From JAZMZS01 sp045120955 (lineage in GTDB: Bacteria > Bacillota > Clostridia > Oscillospirales > CAG-272): 64,000 nt of DNA. This document shows, piece after piece, positions 1-8,182 of the stretch (the first letter of the stretch is position 1; the number at the start of each line of letters is the position of its first letter). The notes below the pieces were generated by a model. That model was not told where the DNA came from. It saw only the letters and a list, made by a program, of their open reading frames with translations, and ran no database searches. Position numbers and translations under genes: made by a program. The DNA is taken from NCBI GenBank assembly GCA_045120955.1, contig JBGVFH010000068.1, forward strand, positions 47,238-111,237, written 5' to 3'.

Positions 1-2428
1 CCGCCGCCGCTGCCATGAGTTTGCGCAGAACTTTGTAGATATTCAGATGTCACAGTTCAAGCGTCTCGGCGTGCTCGGTGATTGGGATGCTCCCTACCTT
101 ACTATGGCTCCCTCTTTTGAGGCGAGAGAGGTAAAGGTATTCGGAGAGATGTTCCGCAACGGATATATCTACAAGGGACTCAAGCCCGTATATTGGTGCG
201 CTCATGACGAGACAGCACTTGCTGAGGCTGAGATCGAGTACAAGGACGTAGACTGCACATCAATTTATGTAAAGTTCAAGGTAGCTGATGACAAGGGCAA
301 GCTTGCGAGTGTATGCGAGCTTGACAAGACATACTTCATCATCTGGACAACGACTCCCTGGACCCTGCCCGGAAACCAGGCAATAGCGCTTCATCCTTAT
401 GACGATTACGTTGTAGTAAAGGCATCCGACGGCAACTTCTATATCCTTGCACAAGCACTGCTTGAAAAGACTATGGCTGCAGGCGGCATTGAAGCATGTC
501 AGACGATGGCGACGATGCGCGGCTGTGAGTTTGAGTACATGACCGCACAGCATCCCTTCCTCGACCGTGAGAGCCTTGTTGTAAATGCGGACTACGTTAC
601 TATGGAAAGCGGTACGGGATGCGTTCATACCGCAGGCGGATTTGGTGCTGACGACTATGTTACCAGCCGCAGATATAATATTGATATAATCGTTCCCGTT
701 GATGACAGAGGTTATCAGACAGAGGACGCAGGCAAGTTTGCGGGACTTTTCTATGAGGAGTCAAACGAGGCAATACTCAAGGATATGAAAGAGACAGGAG
801 CGCTTTTCGCTTCTGAGAAGATGACACACTCATATCCTCACTGCTGGAGATGTAAGTCTCCCATCATTTTCCGTGCAACACCTCAGTGGTTCTGCTCGGT
901 AGACGCCTTCAAGGACAAGGCTGTTGCGGCTTGCGACAGCGTTGATTGGATCCCCGCATGGGGCGGCGAGCGTATGACTCAGATGGTGCGTGAACGTGCA
1001 GACTGGTGTATCTCCCGTCAGCGTCATTGGGGACTTCCCATTCCCGTATTCTACTGCGAGGATTGCAAGCAGGTAGTATGCACGGAAGAGACGATAAACA
1101 AGGTATCCGACATATTCGCAAAGGAGGGCTCAAACGCTTGGTATGAAAAAGAGGCGGCAGAGCTTCTCGGCGAGGGCTTTGTATGTCCTCATTGCGGCGG
1201 TGTTCATTTTACAAAGGAAACAGACACGCTCGACGGATGGTTCGACTCGGGCTCTACTCACTTCGCTGTGCTTGAAAACAACGAAAGCGCAAAGTGGCCG
1301 GCTGACCTTTATCTTGAGGGTGCCGATCAGTACAGAGGTTGGTTCCAGTCTTCTCTGCTTACTGCCGTAGGAGCAAAGGGAGAGGGTGCACCGTACAAAC
1401 AGATACTTACTCACGGATGGGTAGTTGACGGCGAGGGTAAGGCAATGCACAAGTCGCTTGGCAACTCTATCGCACCCGAAGAGGTAATAAAGAAATACGG
1501 CGCAGATCTTGTCCGTATGTGGGTTGCGTCGAGTGATTACAGAGTTGACGTCAGAGTATCCGACCCGATATTCAAGCAGCTTTCCGAGACTTACAGAAAG
1601 ATCAGAAACACGTCGAGGATCATCATGGCAAACCTTGAGGGCTTCGATCCCGATACGGACATGGTTTCAAACGACAAGCTCTATGATATCGACAAGTGGG
1701 CGATCTCCCGCATAAACAAGCTCACAAAAACGGTAAGAGACGCATATACCTCATACGATTTCCATATCGTATACCATGAGGTAAACAACTTCTGCACCAC
1801 AGATATGTCAAAGCTCTATATCGACATTACAAAGGACAGACTCTACTGTGAAAAGAAGGATGGCGAGGCTCGCCGCAGTGCGCAGAGTGCTATGTATATC
1901 ATACTCAATGCACTCACCAGACTCATTGCTCCTATCATAGCTTTCACGAGTGACGAGATATGGCAGGCAATGCCTCATGCAAAAGGCGACAATACCGAGC
2001 ACGTTCTTCTCAACGATATGCCCGAATATAATGAAAACCTCGGCTTTGATGCTGCAGAGGAGCATTATGACAGACTCTTTGATATCCGTGACGACGTTAT
2101 GAAGGCGCTCGAGATAGCAAGAGCACAAAAGCTCATCGGAAAGTCTCTTGAGGCAAAGGTAGAGATATATACAGAAAACAAGGAGATATACGATCTTCTT
2201 GCGGGCTTCGGTGATGAGCTTGCCGCTATATTTATAGTAAGCGATGTTTCGCTCAAGTGTGAGAGCGTACCTGCCGATGTATTTTCCGAGACTGAGAGCG
2301 GTATCGGTGTTGCTGTAACATTGGCTGAGGGCGAGATGTGCGACAGATGCTGGATGCATCATACAAAGGGAGTAAAGACAGAGGACGGATTTATCTGCGA
2401 AAGATGTGCTTCCGTTCTCGGAAAGTGA
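1..2428 (+). CDS. ileS: Isoleucyl-tRNA synthetase, 5'-truncated by the window edge
   Basis: Charges tRNA-Ile with isoleucine in the cytoplasm. The reading frame is open from base 2, so the gene begins before the window; the first in-window ATG (47) is internal, because the residues before it match the conserved run leading into QFKRLGVLGDW. The HIGH motif lies outside the window. Visible parts are the CP1 editing domain, the WCISRQRHWG signature, the lysine loop in the variant form AMHKSLGNS (in place of KMSKS), the anticodon-binding domain and a C-terminal zinc finger (CDRCW...CERC). About 808 residues are present, so perhaps 100-130 N-terminal residues are missing. It is followed by a terminator-like hairpin and lspA. 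The family call is secure. Confidence 0.97.
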   Translation, partial: RRRCHEFAQNFVDIQMSQFKRLGVLGDWDAPYLTMAPSFEAREVKVFGEMFRNGYIYKGLKPVYWCAHDETALAEAEIEYKDVDCTSIYVKFKVADDKGKLASVCELDKTYFIIWTTTPWTLPGNQAIALHPYDDYVVVKASDGNFYILAQALLEKTMAAGGIEACQTMATMRGCEFEYMTAQHPFLDRESLVVNADYVTMESGTGCVHTAGGFGADDYVTSRRYNIDIIVPVDDRGYQTEDAGKFAGLFYEESNEAILKDMKETGALFASEKMTHSYPHCWRCKSPIIFRATPQWFCSVDAFKDKAVAACDSVDWIPAWGGERMTQMVRERADWCISRQRHWGLPIPVFYCEDCKQVVCTEETINKVSDIFAKEGSNAWYEKEAAELLGEGFVCPHCGGVHFTKETDTLDGWFDSGSTHFAVLENNESAKWPADLYLEGADQYRGWFQSSLLTAVGAKGEGAPYKQILTHGWVVDGEGKAMHKSLGNSIAPEEVIKKYGADLVRMWVASSDYRVDVRVSDPIFKQLSETYRKIRNTSRIIMANLEGFDPDTDMVSNDKLYDIDKWAISRINKLTKTVRDAYTSYDFHIVYHEVNNFCTTDMSKLYIDITKDRLYCEKKDGEARRSAQSAMYIILNALTRLIAPIIAFTSDEIWQAMPHAKGDNTEHVLLNDMPEYNENLGFDAAEEHYDRLFDIRDDVMKALEIARAQKLIGKSLEAKVEIYTENKEIYDLLAGFGDELAAIFIVSDVSLKCESVPADVFSETESGIGVAVTLAEGEMCDRCWMHHTKGVKTEDGFICERCASVLGK

Positions 2429-2464
2429 TGCTCTCACTTTATTCATAACGATAAATCAAAACAA

Positions 2465-2520
2465 AAAAGCCGAACGGTAAAAAGCGGTGAAATACTCGCC
2501 ATTTCCCGATCGGCTTTTGG
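2465..2520 (+). terminator. Terminator-like hairpin after ileS
   Basis: AAAAGCCGA (2465-2473) pairs with TCGGCTTTT (2510-2518). The 36-nt loop has some inner complementarity. The long loop makes it weaker than the other terminators here. Confidence 0.55.
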
Positions 2521-2562
2521 TTTTATGTACTTTCTCATGACATGAAAGGAAAAAACGGATAA

Positions 2563-3225
2563 ATGATACTGTTACTGTATGCAGCGATAATTTTGGTCGG
2601 TGTCGGCTTTGACCAGATGACAAAATATCTCGCTGTTGCAAATCTTGAGATAGACAACTCCCCCGATGTAAAGGTGTGGGAGGGAGTGTTTCATATCCGC
2701 TGTATCTCAAATGACGGTGCGGCATTCGGTATGCTCGATGACCACAGGTGGGTATTTATGTCGGTGAGCATTATCGTGATAGCTGTGGTGCTTATATTTA
2801 TGACGGTAAAGCGCAAAAGCATACCGATATCGCTCGGTATTGCGCTGTCTTTGATAGTATCGGGCGGTATCGGCAACATGATAGACCGAATAGCGCTCGG
2901 ATATGTCATTGATTTTATATATTTCGTTCCGATAGATTTTCCGTGCTTTAATGTAGCAGACTCGCTTGTGTGCATAGGTGCGGGCATGATGTTTTTGTGT
3001 GTACTTTTGCTTGATGATGGAAAAAAGAAAAAGGACACAGCGGCAGAGCCTGTTGCGGATACAGCGGCAGACAGCGCAGGTGAGGTGTCTGACGGCATTG
3101 TCACACGCACGGCGGAGGCGGAAGACGGCGCTTTTTCGGTGAGCACCGAGCAGGGCGCTGAGACAAAAAGCGAACAGAGCACAGCAGCTGCCGATACAGA
3201 GAGAGGAGAGGGCGGCGGTGAGTGA
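2563..3225 (+). CDS. lspA: Lipoprotein signal peptidase (signal peptidase II) with an acidic C-terminal tail
   Basis: Membrane aspartyl protease that removes signal peptides from diacylglyceryl-modified prolipoproteins. Four hydrophobic segments lie within residues 1-150. Family motifs are DQMTKY near residue 17, GNMIDR at 104-109, and the likely catalytic aspartates Asp117 (GYVIDF) and Asp133 (FNVADS). The ATG follows an AAAGGAA ribosome-binding site. The catalytic core ends near residue 150, the usual family length, but the protein continues for about 70 hydrophilic residues rich in Ala, Glu, Asp, Thr and Ser. The last 8 bases overlap the next gene, which suggests translational coupling. 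Lipoproteins encoded nearby (9691 and 25778) would be substrates. Confidence 0.95.
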   Translation: MILLLYAAIILVGVGFDQMTKYLAVANLEIDNSPDVKVWEGVFHIRCISNDGAAFGMLDDHRWVFMSVSIIVIAVVLIFMTVKRKSIPISLGIALSLIVSGGIGNMIDRIALGYVIDFIYFVPIDFPCFNVADSLVCIGAGMMFLCVLLLDDGKKKKDTAAEPVADTAADSAGEVSDGIVTRTAEAEDGAFSVSTEQGAETKSEQSTAAADTERGEGGGE

Positions 3226-4180
3226 AAATGAGCGTTTTTACACCGCACTCGCAAACGACAGAGGAAAGCGGCTGGATATATTGCTCTCCGAGTGCTTTGA
3301 TATCAGCCGCAGTCTTGCGGCAAAGCATATTGACAGCATGGCTGTCACGGTAAACGGTGCGCCGTCTCAGAAAAAATATCAGGTAAAAGAGGGAGATGTG
3401 ATATCTCTCGTGCTGCCCGAGCTTACGGAATGCTCGGCAGCTGCCGAGCAGATACCGCTTGATATCGTTTATGAGGATAGTGATATTATCGTTGTAAACA
3501 AGCCGTCGGGCATGGTCGTTCATCCTGCGGCGGGAAATGAGAGCGGAACGCTTGTAAATGCGCTGTTGTATCATTGCGGCGATACGCTCTCGGGCATAGG
3601 CGGCGAGCTTCGCCCGGGGATAGTACACCGCATCGACAAGGACACAAGCGGTCTTATCGTATGCGCCAAAAACGACAGAGCGCACACATCACTTTCCGAA
3701 CAGATAAAAGAGCACAGCGCACGCAGAGTGTACCGTGCGATAGCGATAGGAAATTTCAAGGAGGACACGGGAACGGTAGATGCACCGATAGGCAGACATC
3801 CGAAAGACAGAAAAAAGATGGCTGTTTATAAAAAAGCCGATGCCCCAGCCCATGTAAGAGAAGCTGTCACGCATTACAGAGTGCTTGAGCGCTTCGGGCA
3901 GTATACCTATCTTGAGCTTGTGCTTGAAACGGGAAGAACGCACCAGATAAGAGTGCATCTTTCCTCTCTCGGACACAGGATAATGGGAGACGAGGTCTAC
4001 GGTGTTCCGAACACCCCGTTTGAAAAGAAAAATGCAAAGCTCTTTCAGGGGCAGCTTCTCCATGCAAAGGAGCTTGTCCTGCGCCACCCGACAAGCGGCG
4101 AGCAGATGCACTTTGAGTGCGAGCTGCCGCCCGAGTTTGAAGAGATACTTGAAAAGCTCCGAGCAGAAAGAGATAGGTGA
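3218..4180 (+). CDS. RluA/RluD-family 23S rRNA pseudouridine synthase
   Basis: Converts uridines in RNA, most likely 23S rRNA, to pseudouridine. An S4-type RNA-binding domain spans roughly residues 15-65. The catalytic domain carries HRIDKDTSG, with catalytic Asp140, and the later RTHQIRVH motif. The start is a GTG at 3218, chosen because GAGAGGAGAG lies just upstream and no in-frame ATG fits; it overlaps the end of lspA by 8 bases. The lspA-rluD order is common in Firmicutes. The exact target uridines cannot be read from sequence, so no specific symbol is given. A strong terminator closes the unit. Confidence 0.93.
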   Translation: MSENERFYTALANDRGKRLDILLSECFDISRSLAAKHIDSMAVTVNGAPSQKKYQVKEGDVISLVLPELTECSAAAEQIPLDIVYEDSDIIVVNKPSGMVVHPAAGNESGTLVNALLYHCGDTLSGIGGELRPGIVHRIDKDTSGLIVCAKNDRAHTSLSEQIKEHSARRVYRAIAIGNFKEDTGTVDAPIGRHPKDRKKMAVYKKADAPAHVREAVTHYRVLERFGQYTYLELVLETGRTHQIRVHLSSLGHRIMGDEVYGVPNTPFEKKNAKLFQGQLLHAKELVLRHPTSGEQMHFECELPPEFEEILEKLRAERDR

Positions 4181-4186
4181 AAACAG

Positions 4187-4224
4187 CGAGGCAGACTCAC
4201 GGTGATGTGAGCCTGCCTCGTTTT
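4187..4224 (+). terminator. Intrinsic terminator after the pseudouridine synthase gene
   Basis: CGAGGCAG-A-CTCAC (4187-4200) pairs with GTGAG-C-CTGCCTCG (4207-4220) around a 6-nt loop, followed by TTTT. Confidence 0.85.
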
Positions 4225-4339
4225 GTGATAAGAGATCATATTCGGTCATACCTGTTTTTCAAAAGGGTTTGGCAAGGCTTCGGGGATGAATTTTTAAAAA
4301 AGGCATCCCCGAAATAATATCTCATCTTTTTTTATTCTC

Positions 4340-5005
4340 TCACAAGTTCTCGATCGCTTCTGCAAGCTCGGCGGCTGTATTTGCAAAAATACAAGCTCCC
4401 TCGCTTTCGAGAAATTCCTTCTCTCTAAAGCCCCACAGCACGGAGATACATTTCATTCCCGAATTTTTTGCTGTGTGAACGTCCACCTCGGAGTCACCTA
4501 CATAGACCGCTTCATCCTTTGTACAGCCGAGCATACCGAGCGCCTTTATTACGGTGTCGGGCGCAGGCTTTTTCTTTATTCCCTCTGCCTCATTTTCGCC
4601 TATGGCGACCTCGATATATCCGTCAAAATATCTCTTGCACAGCTCTTTTACCGCTGCATCGAATTTGTTTGATACGACAGCGAGCTTGTAGCCCTTGCTT
4701 TTGAGGCTGTCGAGCATTTCAGGGATGTTTTCGTACGGTCCTGTTTTGTCGTACATATGCAGAGCATAATGCTCCTTGAAATATGAAAGGCACGCCTCGT
4801 AGTCTTTGTTTTCCTTGCCGTTCGGGAGAGCACGCTCGATGAGCTTTGCCACGCCGTTTCCTACAAAGCGGCATACGGCATCTATTGAGTGCGTAGGATA
4901 GCTGAATTTTGTCATTGCGGCGTTTACGCTGTCGGCGAGATCCTCAAGGGAGTTTAGAAGTGTTCCGTCAAGGTCGAATATTACGGCTTTTATGTTATTT
5001 TTCAT
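4340..5005 (-). CDS. HAD-superfamily hydrolase, phosphoglycolate phosphatase-like
   Basis: Cytoplasmic HAD phosphatase that probably dephosphorylates a small sugar phosphate or phosphoglycolate. Motif I is FDLDGTLLNS near residue 10, motif II is VVSNK, and motif III/IV is in VYVGDSEVDVHTA. An alpha-helical cap lies between motifs I and II, as in the Gph/PgmB subfamily. The frame is open for 39 codons upstream, but the ATG at 5005 is chosen because AGAGGAA sits just before it and the family normally starts a few residues before FDLDGT. It is transcribed away from the glycosyltransferase gene and has a TATAAT box upstream. The substrate is unknown. Confidence 0.88.
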   Translation of the reverse strand: MKNNIKAVIFDLDGTLLNSLEDLADSVNAAMTKFSYPTHSIDAVCRFVGNGVAKLIERALPNGKENKDYEACLSYFKEHYALHMYDKTGPYENIPEMLDSLKSKGYKLAVVSNKFDAAVKELCKRYFDGYIEVAIGENEAEGIKKKPAPDTVIKALGMLGCTKDEAVYVGDSEVDVHTAKNSGMKCISVLWGFREKEFLESEGACIFANTAAELAEAIENL

Positions 5006-5039
5006 TTTGTTCCTCTTGTTTGTGTTTTTTGCGCTAATA

Positions 5040-5068
5040 TTATACACCGAAAACATAAGAAATGAAAG
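5040..5068 (-). promoter_or_regulatory. Probable sigma-A promoter of the HAD phosphatase
   Basis: On the minus strand a TATAAT box lies near 5040, with a weak -35 (TTTCAT) 17 nt upstream. The start codon is at 5005. Confidence 0.5.
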
Positions 5069-5130
5069 AACTTTTTCGATATATCTCTGTATATTTTGTA
5101 TTTTTAGAATATATTTTGTCACAGAGCCTA

Positions 5131-5159
5131 TTGAAAAAAATTAAAACAAATGTTACAAT
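5131..5159 (+). promoter_or_regulatory. Sigma-A promoter of the glycosyltransferase gene
   Basis: -35 TTGAAA (5131-5136), 17-nt spacer, -10 TACAAT (5154-5159). The start codon is at 5196. Confidence 0.75.
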
Positions 5160-5195
5160 TACATCAACATAACATTTTTATTTGCAGGTGCTTGT

Positions 5196-6263
5196 ATGTA
5201 CAATAATATTTTGCTTATTCCGGCGCTCAATCCCGATGAAACGTTTATCGAATATGTAAAAGAGCTGCGAGAGGCAGGCTTTCACCGTATAGTTGCGGTG
5301 GATGACGGCAGCCGAGCGGAGCTGAAATATATTTTTGAGACTTTGCGTGATAAGTACGGCTGTGACTTGCTCACTCATGAGGTAAATATGGGAAAGGGCA
5401 GAGCACTCAAAGACGGTTTTCTGTTTATTGACCAAAAATACGGCGGCTTTGACGATTACAAAGGGGTCATTACCGCAGACTCGGACGGTCAGCATACCGT
5501 TGCGGATGTAATAAAGCTCAACTGTCTGCTTGACGGTGCGCAGACACCGACGCTGTTTTTGGGCAGCCGCAATTTTGACCTTGAAATCGTACCTGTAAAA
5601 AGCAAAAAGGGCAACAAGATCACCAGCCGAGTGTTCAAACTTTTGTACGGAAAGCACATAGGTGACACTCAGACGGGACTGCGTGCTATCAGCCGACCGC
5701 TCGTGTGCGAATATGCCGAGCTTGACGGGGACAGGTTTGAATATGAGATGAATATGCTCATATACGCCACAAGGGAAAAGCATAATATAGTCGAGGAGCC
5801 GATACAGACGGTGTACATCAACAATAACAGCGAAACGCATTTCCGTCCGTTTGCCGACTCGTTTAAAATATACAAGCTCATCCTCGGCGGATTTTTGAAA
5901 TTTACCGTTTCCTCGCTCTTATCAATGCTGCTTGACCAGGGACTTGCAAATCTGCTGTTTTATACCGTCCTTTGCAAAAATCCCATTGCCGCAAAGGCAC
6001 TTGCGAGGGTAGTATCCGCTGTATTCAATTTTTCTCTCAACCGCCGTGTGGTATTTAAGTCAAAGAACGCTCAAAAGACACAGGCGCTCAGATATGCGGT
6101 GCTTGCGGTATGCCAGCTCGTTTTGTCGGCAACGCTTGTCGGCGCACTCACTCTTCTGTTCTCCGATATCGAGTGGCTGTTTACAGTATTCAGCATAGTT
6201 GTAGACACGTTGCTTTTTATCATCAGCTACAGAATACAGCAGGCATGGGTGTTTCGAGGGTAA
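5196..6263 (+). CDS. Family 2 glycosyltransferase fused to a GtrA-like membrane domain
   Basis: Residues 1 to about 220 form a GT-A fold related to polyprenol-phosphate hexosyltransferases: DDGS near residue 36, a GKGRALKDG segment and the metal-binding TADSDGQH. Residues from about 225 to 355 hold several hydrophobic helices resembling GtrA, a family linked to moving lipid-linked sugars across the membrane. The likely role is transfer of a hexose from a nucleotide sugar to a polyprenyl carrier for cell-envelope glycosylation. The start has AGGTG upstream and its own promoter. The gene appears monocistronic. The donor sugar is not known. Confidence 0.88.
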   Translation: MYNNILLIPALNPDETFIEYVKELREAGFHRIVAVDDGSRAELKYIFETLRDKYGCDLLTHEVNMGKGRALKDGFLFIDQKYGGFDDYKGVITADSDGQHTVADVIKLNCLLDGAQTPTLFLGSRNFDLEIVPVKSKKGNKITSRVFKLLYGKHIGDTQTGLRAISRPLVCEYAELDGDRFEYEMNMLIYATREKHNIVEEPIQTVYINNNSETHFRPFADSFKIYKLILGGFLKFTVSSLLSMLLDQGLANLLFYTVLCKNPIAAKALARVVSAVFNFSLNRRVVFKSKNAQKTQALRYAVLAVCQLVLSATLVGALTLLFSDIEWLFTVFSIVVDTLLFIISYRIQQAWVFRG

Positions 6264-6285
6264 GAATAATTGAGAATAAAAAATT

Positions 6286-6322
6286 CCGTATGCCTGCTTT
6301 ATGCGGCATACGGAGATTTTTT
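6286..6322 (+). terminator. Intrinsic terminator after the glycosyltransferase gene
   Basis: CCGTATGCC (6286-6294) pairs with GGCATACGG (6305-6313) and is followed by TTTTTT at 6317-6322. The next promoter begins within the same T-tract. Confidence 0.8.
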
Positions 6323-6349
6323 GCATTGTTTTCGAAAATGTGCTATACT
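6321..6349 (+). promoter_or_regulatory. Sigma-A promoter of gatCAB
   Basis: -35 TTGCAT (6321-6326), 17-nt spacer, -10 TATACT (6344-6349). It directly follows the preceding terminator. Confidence 0.75.
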
Positions 6350-6387
6350 GTTACCGAGATATTGCGGGTGCAGAGAATAGGAGCTTT

Positions 6388-6690
6388 ATGAAAAAGATCG
6401 AGATTAGAGACGGGGTAGATATACAGAGGCTGTGCGATATGGCGGCGCTCAGACTTTCCGAGGAAGAGGCAGAAAAGCTCAAACATGAGCTTGATGCTTT
6501 GATCGAGTTTGCCTCCGCTGTGTGCGGGGCAGAGGAGTGCGGGGCGGAGCATGAGACGGTGATACCGGGTGAGCTGTGTGCTGTTTTTCGCAAGGATACG
6601 GTGCACAAGGGCTACGACAGAGATGTGATGCTGTCTTCGGCGGCGGCAAAGGACAGAGGCTGTCCGTACGTTCCCAAGGTGATCGAGTGA
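6388..6690 (+). CDS. gatC: Glutamyl/aspartyl-tRNA amidotransferase subunit C
   Basis: Small subunit of GatCAB, which amidates Glu-tRNA-Gln and, in some bacteria, Asp-tRNA-Asn. The 100-residue size and the pattern LCDMAALRLSEEEAEKL near the N-terminus fit the family, as does the C-terminal segment ending in VPKVIE. The ATG at 6388 is chosen over an in-frame ATG 87 bases upstream because it has AGGAG just before it and lies downstream of the promoter. gatA follows after 19 bases. The window has no glutaminyl-tRNA synthetase gene, but that says little about the rest of the genome. Confidence 0.93.
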   Translation: MKKIEIRDGVDIQRLCDMAALRLSEEEAEKLKHELDALIEFASAVCGAEECGAEHETVIPGELCAVFRKDTVHKGYDRDVMLSSAAAKDRGCPYVPKVIE

Positions 6691-6709
6691 AAAAATAAGA
6701 GGAAATGTC

Positions 6710-8182
6710 ATGAAGGATATAGTAAGGATGTCAGTAGCGGAGCAGAGTGCTGCGCTTTTGGCAAAGGAGCTGTCATCGTATGAGCTTACGGTACAGTATC
6801 TTGACAGAATAGACAGCATTGACGGTCGGCTCGGTGCTTTTATCACCGTGTCGGCTGACAGAGCGCTGATGACGGCGAAAGAGGCGGACGAGAGGATAAG
6901 GGTCGGATGCAGACGAGGAGTGCTTGACGGTATTCCGTATGCGCTCAAGGACAATATCTGTACTAAGGGACTGCTCACTACCTGCGCATCAAAAATGCTC
7001 GGGGATTTTGTTCCCATGTATGATGCGACCGTTGTAAAAAAGCTGAAACAGAGCGGTGCTGTTTTGCTTGGGAAAACGAACATGGACGAGTTTGCTATGG
7101 GGTCGGGAAACGAAAATTCCGCCTTCGGCATAACACGCAATCCCTGTGACCTTTCAAGGGTTGCGGGAGGAAGCTCGGGCGGAAGTGCGGCGGCTGTTGC
7201 CGCCAATGAGGCGGCGTTTGCGCTCGGCTCGGACACGGGCGGCTCGGTGAGGCTTCCGTCCTCGTTTTGCGGCGTTGTAGGACTAAAGCCCACCTACGGC
7301 ACGGTGTCACGCTACGGGCTCGTAGCTTTTGCATCCGGTCTTGACGTGATAGGACCTATCTGTAAAAGCGTTTATGACAGCGCATTGGTGTACGAGGCGA
7401 TAAAGGGCAGGGACGATAGAGATGCAAGCTCGATCGAGCACACAGCAAGCTGTGCCGATGGCATAGACAGGGGCATTGAGGGCATGAGGATAGCGTTGCC
7501 GAGAGAGCTGTGCGGCACGGATGCCGACAGCTCGGTAAATGATGCCGTAGACGAGGCGGTAAGGACGCTTTGCGGGCTTGGTGCTCATGTGTGTGAGGTC
7601 TCTATGCCGTCGCTTGAATATGCGCTTGCCGTTTATTACATAATATGCACAGCAGAGGCATCGAGCAATCTTGCACGCTATGACGGGGTGAGATACGGCT
7701 ACCGTACACAGCGGCACACGGAAAGCATTGAGGAATTTTTCGCTTATAATCGGAGCGAGGCGTTCGGCGAGGAGGTCAAGCGCCGTATATTACTCGGAAC
7801 ATTTGTGCTTTCGGAGGGGTACGCACAGCGCTATTATAAAAAAGCACAGCGGCTTCGTGAACGCATCAGATGCGATTTTGACACGCTTTTTTCCGAGTAC
7901 GATCTCGTTTTGTCCGCTGTGTCACCGACGACAGCCTACGGCATAGGAGAAAAAAGCTCAAGCCCGCTTGACAGTTATAAAAACGATATATATACCGTTT
8001 GCGCAAATCTTGCAGGAGTGCCTGCCATCACTTTGCCGTGCGGAGTTGACGGAGACGGTATGCCGATAGGTATGCAGCTGATGTCGGGCAGAGGCAGAGA
8101 GGATATCCTTTACCGTGCCGCATACGCCTTTGAGAAAGAGCGTGAGGAGAAAAGCTGTTTGGAGGTGCGCCATGATTTATAA
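6710..8182 (+). CDS. gatA: Glutamyl/aspartyl-tRNA amidotransferase subunit A
   Basis: Amidase subunit that releases ammonia from glutamine for tRNA-dependent amidation. The amidase signature is complete: the catalytic lysine is in ALKDNI near residue 80, the cis-serine in GGSSGGSAA, and the nucleophilic serine in DTGGSVR. The length of 490 residues is normal. An AGAGGAAAT site precedes the ATG. The 3' end overlaps gatB by 11 bases, so the C, A and B subunits are probably translated in a coupled way from the promoter at 6321. Confidence 0.97.
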   Translation: MKDIVRMSVAEQSAALLAKELSSYELTVQYLDRIDSIDGRLGAFITVSADRALMTAKEADERIRVGCRRGVLDGIPYALKDNICTKGLLTTCASKMLGDFVPMYDATVVKKLKQSGAVLLGKTNMDEFAMGSGNENSAFGITRNPCDLSRVAGGSSGGSAAAVAANEAAFALGSDTGGSVRLPSSFCGVVGLKPTYGTVSRYGLVAFASGLDVIGPICKSVYDSALVYEAIKGRDDRDASSIEHTASCADGIDRGIEGMRIALPRELCGTDADSSVNDAVDEAVRTLCGLGAHVCEVSMPSLEYALAVYYIICTAEASSNLARYDGVRYGYRTQRHTESIEEFFAYNRSEAFGEEVKRRILLGTFVLSEGYAQRYYKKAQRLRERIRCDFDTLFSEYDLVLSAVSPTTAYGIGEKSSSPLDSYKNDIYTVCANLAGVPAITLPCGVDGDGMPIGMQLMSGRGREDILYRAAYAFEKEREEKSCLEVRHDL

